From: Sphingomonas gei
GTDB taxonomy: Bacteria; Pseudomonadota; Alphaproteobacteria; Sphingomonadales; Sphingomonadaceae
Assembly: GCF_004792685.1 (NCBI RefSeq)
Contig: NZ_SRXT01000002.1
Span: forward strand, 248,001 to 312,000
DNA: 64,000 nucleotides
Reading direction: 5' to 3'
Shown here one piece after another: positions 54,101-63,635 of the stretch. The notes below the pieces were generated by a model. That model saw nothing but the letters and a program-made list of their open reading frames with translations. It ran no database searches and was not told the origin of the DNA. Both the position numbers and the translations under genes were made by a program. How positions within the stretch are numbered: the stretch's first letter is position 1; each line of letters starts with the position of its first letter.

Positions 54101-57100
54101 CGACCAGCGGCTCGAGTTCCTCGGCAGCATCCGCACCGAGGGCGGCGACGTCTCGCTCGCGGGCATGGGCCTCAAGCTCGGCGCGACCACCAAGATCGAC
54201 ACGCGCGGTTCGTGGTACAGCGACTATGAGATCGACGAGCCGATCGCGCTGACCAGCGTGCCCCGCATCAACGGCGGCGACATCACGCTCGTCGCCAGCG
54301 GCAGCGCGGCGCAGGCCGACGATGTCGGCATGATCCTGCCCGCGACCGCATTGCTCGATTCGAGCGGCGGCGCCTGGGTCAACCGCAACGGCATCCTGAC
54401 CGGCGGCAAGGGCGGCAATCTCAACATCACCGTGTTCAGCATGGACAAGAAGGACGCGCTCGACATCGGCGCGCTCGACCATGCCCGCGCATACGGCCTG
54501 GCCGGCAACGGCGCCTTCTCGCTGACCGTGTCCAAGCCGCTGGTGATCGGCAATGCGCTTCCCGCGATCGATCCCGAGGCCGACGAGAACGCGCTCGAGA
54601 ACATGCTGATCCGCCCGGAATTCTTCCAGCGCAGCGGCTTCTCGGCGATCTCGCTGATGGCGCCGACGATCACGCTGCTGGACGGCGTGTCGGTGTCGGC
54701 GTCGAGCGCGACGCTGCAGCTCAAGGACCAGACGCTGTACAACGGCCTGCCGCCGTCGTTCTGGACGGTGTCGGGCACCGACATCTACGACGTCGCCGAT
54801 ATCGGCTATCTGCCGCAGGACGTGCGCCCCGCCTCGCTGCGTCGCGGCATGGATATCGCCTTGATCGGCACCGTCGATCTCCGCGAGGGCAGTCTGCTCG
54901 CCACCGAAATCGGCGGCAAGATCTCGGTGACGGGCAACGCGGTGATCGCCGGTACCCTTCTCGCGCCCGGCGGCGCGATCTCGATCCTCGCCGGCAACAA
55001 CACCAACGAAGCGACCTTCCTCCATCTCACCAAGACCGGCAAGCTGCTCGCCCCCGGCGCCTCGTTGATCACCAACCGCACGATCGACGCGCTCGGCAAG
55101 GAACTGGTCGACGGCGTCATCTACAATGGCGGCAGCGTCTCGCTCGAAGCCTATGACCTCAAGATCGACGGCGGCTCGCTGATCGACGTCTCGGGCACCA
55201 GCGCGGTGTTCGACCTGCAGGTCGACGACGGTCGCGGCGGCGTGCTGCGCCGGCCGACCACTTTGGCCTCGAACGGCGGCTCGATTGCGATCAACGGCAC
55301 GGTGCTGGCGATCAACGACGCGACCTATCGCGCCCAGGCCGGCGGCATCGGCGCACGCGGCGGCGCCTTCTCGCTCACCTGGCAGGCGCAGCTCGCCGCT
55401 GGCGGCGGCGGGCGCGGTTCCACGGCGCAGGAAGCGATCGATCAGCTCGAACAATATGCCGGCTGGGGCTTCTTCGTCGATTTCCAGGGCAACCCGATAT
55501 CCTCGCTGGTCGGAGTCGATCTGAGCACGATCGATTGGTCCTACGCCTTTGGCACGCCGCTCGATTTCGCGCCGGGAACGACTCTCTCGCCCGAAACCGT
55601 GGCGTTGCTCGGCCAATATGAAGCCGCGGCGAAGGGCGTGCCGCCGATGCTGGTGATCGGCGATGCATCGGGCCTCGATCTCACTGCGCCGCCGATCCCG
55701 GACGTTCAGGAGGCATTGCTCACGGCGTTGGGCTTCGTCGGCTATCAGCCGCCGACTCCGCCGGAAGGCCCGCCGAGCATCACCCTGCTGTCGCCGACCA
55801 AGATCGGCGAGGGCGGCTTCTCGTCGCTGTCGGTCGACGCGACCCCGGGAATGATCTTCGCCGGCAATGTCTCGCTCGGCGGACGCAAGGCCGACGGCTC
55901 CTACGTGTTCGACACGATCAAGCTGGCCGGCCCGCAATTCCTCGCGATGGAAGGCGCCAAGGTCAGCCTCGAAGCCGGCGTGGTCCAGCTGGACGGCCTG
56001 GATGCCGGCGTAACCGGCGAGAGCGGCTATCTCACCAGCCTCGGCGCGTTCGGGGTCAACCGCGACAATGAAGACACCAGGATCGAGCTCAAGGCCGGGA
56101 CGTTGCTCCAGGTTTCGAGCGGCCGCTTTTATGGTTTCTCGGATACCAAGTTGACCTCGGGCGGGGATATCCGCTTCTCGGGCTACACGCTCGATCCGCT
56201 GGCTGCGCCGCGCGGCACGCTGAGCAGCACCGGCAAGCTCACCCTCAAGGCCGACCAGGTCTATGCCGGCACCGGCCGGACCTTCAACGTTCTTTCGGAT
56301 GTCGGGATCGAGATCCAGGCGCAGGATGATGGCGGCCCGATCAATGCGAGCCCCTATGAAGCCGGCGCCAAGCTGACCTTGCGCGCGCCGACCATCCTCC
56401 AGGGCGGCACGCTGCGCTCGCCGCTCGGCACGCTCAATCTCGAAGTCTATGACAACGGCACCGAAGGCGCGGGCAAATTGGTCCTAGCGGCGGGCAGCCT
56501 CACCTCGGTTTCGGCCGAGGGCAAGGTCATCCCGTACGGCTATACGTCGAACGGCGATACCTGGCTGGATCCGTTCACCGGGCTCGAACTGACGACGCTG
56601 CCGACCAAGACGATCAACCTCACCGGCGACAGCGTAGACATCGCATCGGGCGCGGTGCTCGACGTCAGCGGCGGCGGCGATCTGTTCGCGCGCGAATTCG
56701 TCCCCGGCGTCGGCGGCACGGTCGATTGGCTGACGGGATATCGCGATGCCGACTTCAACTGGGTCGCGTCGCCCGGCCAGATCTATGCCGTGCTCCCCGA
56801 TTATGCCGGCAACATCGCCCCGATGGGCTTCGGCGCGTCGCAGGTCGGGATCGGCGACAAGGTCTATCTGTCGGGCGGCAGCGGGCTCAAGGCCGGCTAT
56901 TACACGCTGCTTCCGGCCGAATATGCGCTGCTGCCCGGCGCATTCCGCGTCACCGCCAACCATCGCTACGGCAATTTCACCGACGCGCCGATCGGCAAGG
57001 TCGCCAACCTCACCGACGGCTCCACCGTGCAGAGCGGCTACCGCGTCGACGGCGCCTCGGGGGCGCGCGACCAGCGCGATATCGGCTTCCACGTGATGCC

Positions 57101-60100
57101 CGGCACCGCGCTGCGGATGCGCTCGACTTATATCGAGACCACCGCCAACAAGTTCTTCACGTCGGACGCCTTCCTGCGCAAGGCGCTGCGGGTCAATCGC
57201 CCGGTCTCGGAGATTCCGCGCATCCCGCTCGACGGCGGCTCGGTGGTGTTCAAGGTCGGCGAGGAACTCAACCTCAACGGCACGCTCAAATCGGCGGCGG
57301 CCAAGGGCGGCCGCGGCGGCTTCGCCGACATTGCCGGCGGCAAGATCCTCGTCGCGGGCAGCGACACCGATCTGACTCGCTATGACGGCTATCTGGTCCT
57401 CAAGAGCGACCAGCTCAACGCGTTCGGCGCCGAGAGCCTGCTGATCGGCGGCGTCCGCAGCCAGGGCGCGACCAACATGGAACTGACCGTGTCGAGCAGC
57501 GACGTGGTCGTCGATAACGCCGGATCGGTGCTCTACGGGCCCGAATTGCTGTTCGCCTCGCAGGGCGATATCCATGTGCTGGCCGGCGCGAAGATCGAGA
57601 ATCGCGGAACGATCAGCGGCAGCTCGGGCGATCTGCGCATCCTTGCCACCACCCCGGCCTTCATCCACGACAACGACACCAGCTGGACCCCTGCCGACGA
57701 TTACCAGGTGCACGGCGCGCTCGATCAGGGCGCGGTGTTGCGGGTGTCGAGCGGCAAGCAGGTCGATATCCTGCGCAACACCGCCGCGGTGACCGCGATG
57801 AACGCGCTGCGCGCCGATCCGCAGGCGCTTGCGGCGATCAATGCCGCGCGCGCCGGCAAGGGGCTTGCCCCGATCCAGGTCGGCGGCGGCGTGCTCGACA
57901 TCGCCGACGGCGCCTCGATCGTGAGCAGCCAGTCGGTCGCGCTCGACGCCACCGACGATACCTTGCTCGCCACCGGCGCGACGCTCCAGGCCAAGCAGCT
58001 CAGCGCCTCGGCATCGCAGATCAGCATCGGCGCGGTGCCGACCGGCACCGGCGGGCTGGTGTTCGCCGGCGGGGCGCTCGGCCTGCTCGGCAACGCCACC
58101 GATCTGACGCTCAAGAGCTATGGCTCGATCGATCTCTATGGCGGGGTGACGCTGGCGGCGGGCGGCGGGCTGCGGCTCGACACCAGCCGGATCAACGTCA
58201 TCGGCGGCGGCGAGGCGAAGATCGGCGCGACGACGCTGACGCTCGCCAATTCGAGCGGTGGCACCGCCCAGGCGGTGGCCGGCGATGCGACGCTGCGGCT
58301 CGACGCCACCAATCTCTACATCGAAGGCGACGACAAGTGGCTGTCGGGCATCGCCAAGCTCGACGTGCACGCCACCGAGCGGGTGATCGGACGCGACGAC
58401 ACCACGTTGTTCGTCCCCGGCCAGATCGCGATCTCGTCCGGCGGGCTGACCACCGAGAGCAGCGCGCGGCTGTTCCTCGACGCCACCGGCGCGATCGACG
58501 TCGCGTTCAACGGCAACACCAAGCTGCCGGTGTTCCAGTCGTTCGGAGGCACGCTCGGGCTGGTCGGGTCCTCGGTCAATTATTCGGGCCAGACCCGGAT
58601 CACCGGCGGCACGATCAGCCTGCAGGCACGCAGCGGCGATGTCGTGCTGGCGCAGGATTCGATCCTCGACGTCACCTCGAACGTCAGCCGTTTCTACGAC
58701 AAGAGCGTCGGGGTCAGCGCCGGCACGGTCAATCTCATCGCCGATGCCGGCGACGTGGTCGCGCAAAAGGGCTCGCTGATCGACGTCTCGGGCACGGCGG
58801 CGGGCGGCAATGCCGGCACGCTGTCGATCCGCACCGGCCAGGGCGAAGCGCGCCTGGGCGGTACGGTGCGCGGCACTGCCGAGGCGGGCTATGCCAGCGG
58901 GTCGTTCAACCTGCTGACCCAGAGCCTCGGCGACTTTGCGGGGTTCAACAACCTGCTCGACGCAGCGGGCTTCCGCCAGAGCCGCCGCTTCGAGATCAAC
59001 AGCGGCGACGTCACCGTGGGCGGCACCGTCGACGTCCAGAACTTCGCGGTCATCGCCAATGACGGCGCGGTCAACGTCACTGGCACGATCCGCACCACCG
59101 GCCACAATGGCGGAACCATCCAGCTCTCCGCCGCGGAAGATGTCGTGCTGGCATCGACCGCCAGGCTGCTCGCCAGCGGATCGGCCGGCGGCGCAGGCGG
59201 CACGGTGCTGCTCGAGACCACGGGCCGTAACGGCGGCACCATCTCGACCGCGGCAGGATCGCTGATCGATGTCGGCGGCAGCGGCGAGGGCGGCCGCCTG
59301 GTCCGCTTCCGCGCCCCGCAGCTGGGCAGCGACATCGCCATCGGCCAGCTCGGCGGGACGATTTCGGGCGCGCGTTCGGTGATCGCCGAAGGCTATCGCG
59401 TCTATGACGGCATTTCGGTGGTCGACCAGAATGTCATCGATCTGGTCCAGGGCGATGCGGTCGCGTTCATGGCGGCCAATGCCGCTGCGATCCGCAACCG
59501 CCTCGGCACCGGCGTCACGCTGACCGCCGGCATCGAATTGCGCAGCGACGGCGACCTGACGCTCGCCACCGACTGGGACCTGTCGGGCGTACGCTTCGAC
59601 GGCGCCGCGGGCGTGCTGACATTGCGCGCCGCGGGCGATCTCAAGATCGACGCCGATTTGACCGATGGCTTTGTCGGCAACACGCTGATGAACGGCGACA
59701 GCTGGGCATTCAATCTGACGGCGGGCGCCAATATCGAGAGCCCGGATTCGATGGCGGTGCTGTCGCAGGGGATGCTGAACGGCGCCGGTTCGCTGATCGT
59801 CGGGGGCACGCCGGACACGATCGAATATTATTACGATCCCGCATTCGGCAACGAGAACCGGCTGTACCTGATCGACGCATTCGGCCGCTTCGTCCGCAAC
59901 CAGGACCAGAACGCCCAGGTCGGCTATTTCGAGCTTACTCGGGACGCCAACGGCCAGTATCTCGATCCGCTGACCGGCGTGCCGATCGCCAAGGATCCGC
60001 TGACCGGCGACTATGTCGATACCAGCTCTTATGCGCGGCGGCCGCTGCCCTGGCTGGTGCTCGAGAATAGCGGCTATCCGTCGATGCGGGCAGATGGCAG

Positions 60101-63100
60101 CCTCGGCTCGGTCAATGTCGACGGCAACGGCAATATCGACAGCGATCTGCGCGACTTCATCCAGTGGAACAATTCCACCGGGCATGCCGTGCGCACCGGC
60201 ACTGGCGCGATCAACCTTGCCGCCGGACGTGACCTCACGCTCCAGGAGCGTGCCTCGGTGATCTACACCGCCGGGCAGAAGGCGGCCGACCTGGCTGGCT
60301 TCACCGTTCCGACCGATGCTCAATATGGCCAGAGCGGCGGCGATCTGCGCATCCAGGTCACCGGCGACATCAATGCGAGCCGGCTCACGCCGCAAATGCC
60401 GAGCGGCTATCAGAAGCGCGCCGGCAGGATCGATGACGTCACCGGGCTGTTCGTCGAGGACGGCCAGGGCGGATTCCAGCAGAGCAGCTGGTGGATCGAT
60501 TATGGCGCGTTCCAGGGCGGCATCGGCGCGCTGGGCGGCGGCAATGTCGATATCGTCGCGGGCGGCGATGTCGACAATCTGGGCGTCGCCATCCCGAATA
60601 GCGGCCGCGTCACCGGCAACACGGCCAAGCTCGACAACGGGCTCAATGCGCCGATGGCGCTGACGCTCACCGGGGGCGGCAACCTCGCGCTGCGTGCGGG
60701 CGGCAACCTGTATGGCGGCGCCTATTATGTCGCCTCGGGCACCGGCGATCTCAATGTCGGCGGCAGCATCCTGGCGGGCTCGACGGTCTATGCCACCCCC
60801 AGCCTGCAGTGCACCGGCGGCTGCGACCTCCAGGCGGACTACCGCCTGACCGCCGCGCACTACGATCTCTACACGATGTTCTTCACCTCATCGGGCCAGC
60901 TCGACATCAAGAGCGGTGGCGATCTCAACGTCGACAGCGTGATGGATCCGCTGATCAACTATGCGGGCGACTGGGCGGACAATCGCTTCGTCAGCTATAC
61001 GAAGGAAGCCAGCGTGCGGCTGTTCTCGGCGGGCGGCGACGTCACCTTGTGGAACAACGGGCTCAACATCAGCCTGGCCTATTTCGCCTCGGGACCGACC
61101 CGGGTGTATAACCGCCCCGAGCCGGTGCTGTTCTACGGCAATACCAGCCGTCCGGTAACCGGGCGCGATTCGGTGGGCTGGGACCTCTATCCCTCGACCG
61201 TCGCGGCGATCGCAGCGACCGGCGATGTCCGCGTGCTCGGCGGCATGACCCTGCTGCCCTCGGCGACCGGGCAGCTCGATCTGCTCGCCGGCGGCAACGT
61301 CTATATCGGCTATGGCACCCAGGCGGTGGATCCGTTCCTGCCCAACCTCACCTTGGGCGAGGAAGCGCAGAATTATCGCGGCGCCTATCAGGGCATCTTC
61401 ATGAGCCAGGCCAAGATGGCGCTGATCCGCACCCCGACCAACCAGGGGGCCAATCTGGCTCCGACGATCAGTCGTTCGATGTTCCTCGCCGCGGGTTCGG
61501 GCAGCGCCTATCCGGGGGTGACCTATTTCACGATCGACAACGTCCCCGATCTGCATGTCGGCGATACTCAGCCGGTGCGCATCTATGCCGCGGGCGGCGA
61601 TATCGTCACGTCGAACCAGGCATTGCTCGAAATTCCCAAGCAGACCTGGCTGCAGGCCGAGGGCAATATCTATTTCCCGTCCTATGACCTCCAGCACAAC
61701 AACTTGAACGACGTCAGCATCGTCCGCGCCGGCGGCGGCATCTATTTCGATCGTAACTTCCAGGCACCGACCGACGCGCCGACCGCCAACAGCTTCGGTC
61801 ACATCACGCTGAGTGGTCCTGGTCGCCTGGAGATCGAAGCCGGCACCGATATCTGGCTGCCGAGCAACGGGCTGGGCATCACAACCCAGCGGATCAAGGT
61901 GTTCACCTTCCCGGGCAGCGCCAACCAATGGCCGTCGGGGCCGCAGGATTGGCATGCCGACGAAAAGGCCGCCGACATCGCGATCAGCACCGGCTTCAAC
62001 CAGGCGCCATCCTACCAGGCGTTCGAGGATGCCTATCTCAATCCCGGCAAGGCCGCCGGAATGGCCGACTATCTGCTCGAGGACGGGCTGTCGCTCTATC
62101 TGTTCGACCGCGAATATGCGCGCGCCCAGGGCGCCACCGGCGAATTCGCCACCCCCGAGCCGCGCGAAGGCCTAGTCAATTATGTCCGCCGCCTGCAGGG
62201 GCTCGATCCGCTCGGGACCAAGGCCGAGCAGCGCGCCTATCTCGATACCGCGTGGAGCTATTGGAACGGACTGTCGAGCGACTTCAAGACGCCGTATTAT
62301 CGCAGCGTGCTGTTCCTCGAACTGCGCACCACCGGCCGCGAAGCCAATGATCCCGACAGCGATCGCTTCGACACCAGCTTCCGCGGCTACAAGGCGATCG
62401 AGACCTTGTTCCCGGGCGCGCAGAAGGACGGCAAGACCGCGCTTGCCGCCGGCGAATCGCGCTGGGCCGGCAATTTCGAGACCTATGCCAGCCGAGTGCT
62501 TTCGAACGGGGGCGGCAAGGTCGAGTTCGTCATCCCCGGCGGCGCGATGACGCTCGCCAACGTCGCGGCCAGCGCCGCCGAGACCGGCCAGCCGGCTTTT
62601 GAAGGCGATCGCGGCAATGCGCTGCGCGCCGGAATCGTCACCAACGACGGGGGCGAGATCAATATCCTGTCGCATAATAGCGTCGCGGTGAACCAGTCGC
62701 GCATCCTCACCAGCAAGGGCGGCAACGTCCTGATCTGGTCGTCCTGGGGCGACATCGCCGCGGGGCAGGGGGCCAAGACCTCGATCAGTCCACAATTCTA
62801 CAACTACGCCCTCGACAATTGGGCCCGCATGGTGCGCGAGCCCGCCGGCCTGCCGACCGGCGCCGGCATCGGCACGCTGGCGACGCAGCCGGGCACCCCG
62901 CCCGCCGACGTCGACCTGATCGCGCCGGCAGGTATCGTCGACGCCGGCGATGCGGGCATCCGCGTCTCGGGCAATTTCAACGTCTATGCGATCGAAGTTC
63001 TCGGTACCGACAATATCGACGTCGCCGGCGTCCAGACCGGCCTGCCGGTGCCGCCGGCAGCGCCGCCGACCTCGCTCGATACCGGCGAAGTCGGCGCCAA

Positions 63101-63566
63101 ATCGGCCGCGGTCGACAAGGCACTCGACGAAGCGGTGTCGCAGGTCCGCAAGAATGCGGCGATCGTCTCGCCCTCGCTGATTGAGGTGCACGTCACCGGC
63201 TATGGCAATTGCGGCGGTCCCGAAGATCCCTGCGCGGGCGATCGCGACACCAGTTCGCAAACGACGGTGCCGGCCCTGCCCGAGGGCCGACCGGCACCGA
63301 CCCAGGTGGCGATGCGCGGCGATGTCGTGGCGCAGGTCGCCTTCGACATCGGCGAGCAGCCGCTCGACGATGCGATCCGCGCGGTCGGCCGGGCGTCGGG
63401 GCTCAACATCCTCTACGACGCCGCCAAAACCAGGACGCGCACGACGCCGGCATTGCGCGGCAACATGACGCCGGAGGAAGCGCTGCGCCGCTTGCTTTCG
63501 ACCGAGGGACTGGTGCCGGTGCGAATCGGACCGCGCACCATCATGCTTCGCCGTCAGACGATCTGA
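51153..63566 (+). CDS. Giant filamentous haemagglutinin-like TpsA exoprotein with C-terminal STN domain
   Basis: About 4137 residues. I prefer the ATG at 51153, because AGGA lies nine bases before it; 51129 is an alternative in the same frame. A long signal peptide (to ARAQ, about residue 40) is followed by a TPS secretion domain that occurs as two similar modules (about residues 85-164 and 180-245; both contain EKALLDW and a W-I-A-x-N-R motif). The rest is beta-helical, with many Gly-Gly-x-I/V turns. Near the end a DUF3739-like part is seen (KVEFVIPGGAMTL, GGEINILSHNSVAVNQSRIL, GGNVLIWSSWGDIAAGQGAKT). The last 75 residues form an STN domain (FDIGEQPLDDAIRAVGRASG, MTPEEALRRLL, GPRTIMLRR). Cysteines are very rare. 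It is the TpsB cargo by position. Confidence 0.93.
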   Translation: MTRLLRRPTLTVRASTLLGGGSLAALALAASFAPAPARAQDFGSMVGMQAGRITGPNGQVSVWSGANRPVIGSAADGRPLMTIKQTQEKALLDWEDFRLKTNEVLEFQQQSANWIAVNRVHGNQAAEVNGEIRALGKVYIFNDNGVLIGKDAKINTRALVTGRGFSDVNVAGNTTTIVQSSEKALLDWSNMSLQAGEVLKFQQEKASWIALNRSYSKDVTKIAGDVQATGNIYLVAPSGLSVEGKIDAQQVVLSSLFMRDDQLFGVYEPFSKTYIGGGLTSFPRDSNQRTDPTFSNSWSYPAGQSGYNPLGQTVWANSPNYYDLMGDGPTVVDPNDPLRYNVTVGRNSVINAGKFGKVILAGPRVTNKGTINVRDEGQVILAAGDNIYLTATTGGMLDAFAGAYNGLAFMRANIPYSWPTQTVTDEKWRDFYSMLLGKELAVGDVLSGQDYNKLVQNSFENGQYVEGGLIGAYLNARQAERARAIGFTARNEGIITAKRGGSIDFRGLSLEQAGAIDMTSTALFRGKISFAATIYDWREYANGDTLGFGYAAPGNGTVTFGKGSLTQITPDLDSTDMIPVSGGAQSVGSIKINANSVYMLQDSIIYMPSGKMNVLLDAGQFMYDNNRGNGANAGNEDGTRFLMESGATIDLSGWKTTLAMGYHQVTGKLFAAQLSDSPIQKDGPLYRREISIDRRSGTNLANWGSFDNLSQGTLAQFLTDGGSLVMDIGDDFIMKSGSVINVSGGVTTYQDGFVYTTLLRRLDGTIIDIREADPDELYMGLANEWVDYDTKWGKQTAYYIPLMSSVQGKYETSYQQGGKGGKITILAPDTVLQGTLRGETVAGRYQRGNIPAGGAFLLNNAGESEGEYVSNNILITAQEKALSAQFGFADKLSNEYGELFGDEYDLEEDGYSRDAPRRYDNTTLTSADFFNRSTMGSYSLNQGGRVGDELVNNTFVPLDGAAVIVEAGVNLNLANGASFELGADQRLEFLGSIRTEGGDVSLAGMGLKLGATTKIDTRGSWYSDYEIDEPIALTSVPRINGGDITLVASGSAAQADDVGMILPATALLDSSGGAWVNRNGILTGGKGGNLNITVFSMDKKDALDIGALDHARAYGLAGNGAFSLTVSKPLVIGNALPAIDPEADENALENMLIRPEFFQRSGFSAISLMAPTITLLDGVSVSASSATLQLKDQTLYNGLPPSFWTVSGTDIYDVADIGYLPQDVRPASLRRGMDIALIGTVDLREGSLLATEIGGKISVTGNAVIAGTLLAPGGAISILAGNNTNEATFLHLTKTGKLLAPGASLITNRTIDALGKELVDGVIYNGGSVSLEAYDLKIDGGSLIDVSGTSAVFDLQVDDGRGGVLRRPTTLASNGGSIAINGTVLAINDATYRAQAGGIGARGGAFSLTWQAQLAAGGGGRGSTAQEAIDQLEQYAGWGFFVDFQGNPISSLVGVDLSTIDWSYAFGTPLDFAPGTTLSPETVALLGQYEAAAKGVPPMLVIGDASGLDLTAPPIPDVQEALLTALGFVGYQPPTPPEGPPSITLLSPTKIGEGGFSSLSVDATPGMIFAGNVSLGGRKADGSYVFDTIKLAGPQFLAMEGAKVSLEAGVVQLDGLDAGVTGESGYLTSLGAFGVNRDNEDTRIELKAGTLLQVSSGRFYGFSDTKLTSGGDIRFSGYTLDPLAAPRGTLSSTGKLTLKADQVYAGTGRTFNVLSDVGIEIQAQDDGGPINASPYEAGAKLTLRAPTILQGGTLRSPLGTLNLEVYDNGTEGAGKLVLAAGSLTSVSAEGKVIPYGYTSNGDTWLDPFTGLELTTLPTKTINLTGDSVDIASGAVLDVSGGGDLFAREFVPGVGGTVDWLTGYRDADFNWVASPGQIYAVLPDYAGNIAPMGFGASQVGIGDKVYLSGGSGLKAGYYTLLPAEYALLPGAFRVTANHRYGNFTDAPIGKVANLTDGSTVQSGYRVDGASGARDQRDIGFHVMPGTALRMRSTYIETTANKFFTSDAFLRKALRVNRPVSEIPRIPLDGGSVVFKVGEELNLNGTLKSAAAKGGRGGFADIAGGKILVAGSDTDLTRYDGYLVLKSDQLNAFGAESLLIGGVRSQGATNMELTVSSSDVVVDNAGSVLYGPELLFASQGDIHVLAGAKIENRGTISGSSGDLRILATTPAFIHDNDTSWTPADDYQVHGALDQGAVLRVSSGKQVDILRNTAAVTAMNALRADPQALAAINAARAGKGLAPIQVGGGVLDIADGASIVSSQSVALDATDDTLLATGATLQAKQLSASASQISIGAVPTGTGGLVFAGGALGLLGNATDLTLKSYGSIDLYGGVTLAAGGGLRLDTSRINVIGGGEAKIGATTLTLANSSGGTAQAVAGDATLRLDATNLYIEGDDKWLSGIAKLDVHATERVIGRDDTTLFVPGQIAISSGGLTTESSARLFLDATGAIDVAFNGNTKLPVFQSFGGTLGLVGSSVNYSGQTRITGGTISLQARSGDVVLAQDSILDVTSNVSRFYDKSVGVSAGTVNLIADAGDVVAQKGSLIDVSGTAAGGNAGTLSIRTGQGEARLGGTVRGTAEAGYASGSFNLLTQSLGDFAGFNNLLDAAGFRQSRRFEINSGDVTVGGTVDVQNFAVIANDGAVNVTGTIRTTGHNGGTIQLSAAEDVVLASTARLLASGSAGGAGGTVLLETTGRNGGTISTAAGSLIDVGGSGEGGRLVRFRAPQLGSDIAIGQLGGTISGARSVIAEGYRVYDGISVVDQNVIDLVQGDAVAFMAANAAAIRNRLGTGVTLTAGIELRSDGDLTLATDWDLSGVRFDGAAGVLTLRAAGDLKIDADLTDGFVGNTLMNGDSWAFNLTAGANIESPDSMAVLSQGMLNGAGSLIVGGTPDTIEYYYDPAFGNENRLYLIDAFGRFVRNQDQNAQVGYFELTRDANGQYLDPLTGVPIAKDPLTGDYVDTSSYARRPLPWLVLENSGYPSMRADGSLGSVNVDGNGNIDSDLRDFIQWNNSTGHAVRTGTGAINLAAGRDLTLQERASVIYTAGQKAADLAGFTVPTDAQYGQSGGDLRIQVTGDINASRLTPQMPSGYQKRAGRIDDVTGLFVEDGQGGFQQSSWWIDYGAFQGGIGALGGGNVDIVAGGDVDNLGVAIPNSGRVTGNTAKLDNGLNAPMALTLTGGGNLALRAGGNLYGGAYYVASGTGDLNVGGSILAGSTVYATPSLQCTGGCDLQADYRLTAAHYDLYTMFFTSSGQLDIKSGGDLNVDSVMDPLINYAGDWADNRFVSYTKEASVRLFSAGGDVTLWNNGLNISLAYFASGPTRVYNRPEPVLFYGNTSRPVTGRDSVGWDLYPSTVAAIAATGDVRVLGGMTLLPSATGQLDLLAGGNVYIGYGTQAVDPFLPNLTLGEEAQNYRGAYQGIFMSQAKMALIRTPTNQGANLAPTISRSMFLAAGSGSAYPGVTYFTIDNVPDLHVGDTQPVRIYAAGGDIVTSNQALLEIPKQTWLQAEGNIYFPSYDLQHNNLNDVSIVRAGGGIYFDRNFQAPTDAPTANSFGHITLSGPGRLEIEAGTDIWLPSNGLGITTQRIKVFTFPGSANQWPSGPQDWHADEKAADIAISTGFNQAPSYQAFEDAYLNPGKAAGMADYLLEDGLSLYLFDREYARAQGATGEFATPEPREGLVNYVRRLQGLDPLGTKAEQRAYLDTAWSYWNGLSSDFKTPYYRSVLFLELRTTGREANDPDSDRFDTSFRGYKAIETLFPGAQKDGKTALAAGESRWAGNFETYASRVLSNGGGKVEFVIPGGAMTLANVAASAAETGQPAFEGDRGNALRAGIVTNDGGEINILSHNSVAVNQSRILTSKGGNVLIWSSWGDIAAGQGAKTSISPQFYNYALDNWARMVREPAGLPTGAGIGTLATQPGTPPADVDLIAPAGIVDAGDAGIRVSGNFNVYAIEVLGTDNIDVAGVQTGLPVPPAAPPTSLDTGEVGAKSAAVDKALDEAVSQVRKNAAIVSPSLIEVHVTGYGNCGGPEDPCAGDRDTSSQTTVPALPEGRPAPTQVAMRGDVVAQVAFDIGEQPLDDAIRAVGRASGLNILYDAAKTRTRTTPALRGNMTPEEALRRLLSTEGLVPVRIGPRTIMLRRQTI

Positions 63567-63635
63567 CGGCGAGCGGGCGGAGTTTACTCCCTTTCTCTCC
63601 GCCCGCGAACCTTCCTGACATCCGAGGAAATCATC

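Noticed and set aside
56484..60860. Minus-strand open frame of about 1458 codons opposite the exoprotein gene
   Set aside because: It is Arg/Asp/Ala-rich without any domain pattern, lies fully antisense to a gene with clear domains at both ends, and such long frames are expected opposite GC-rich repetitive genes.
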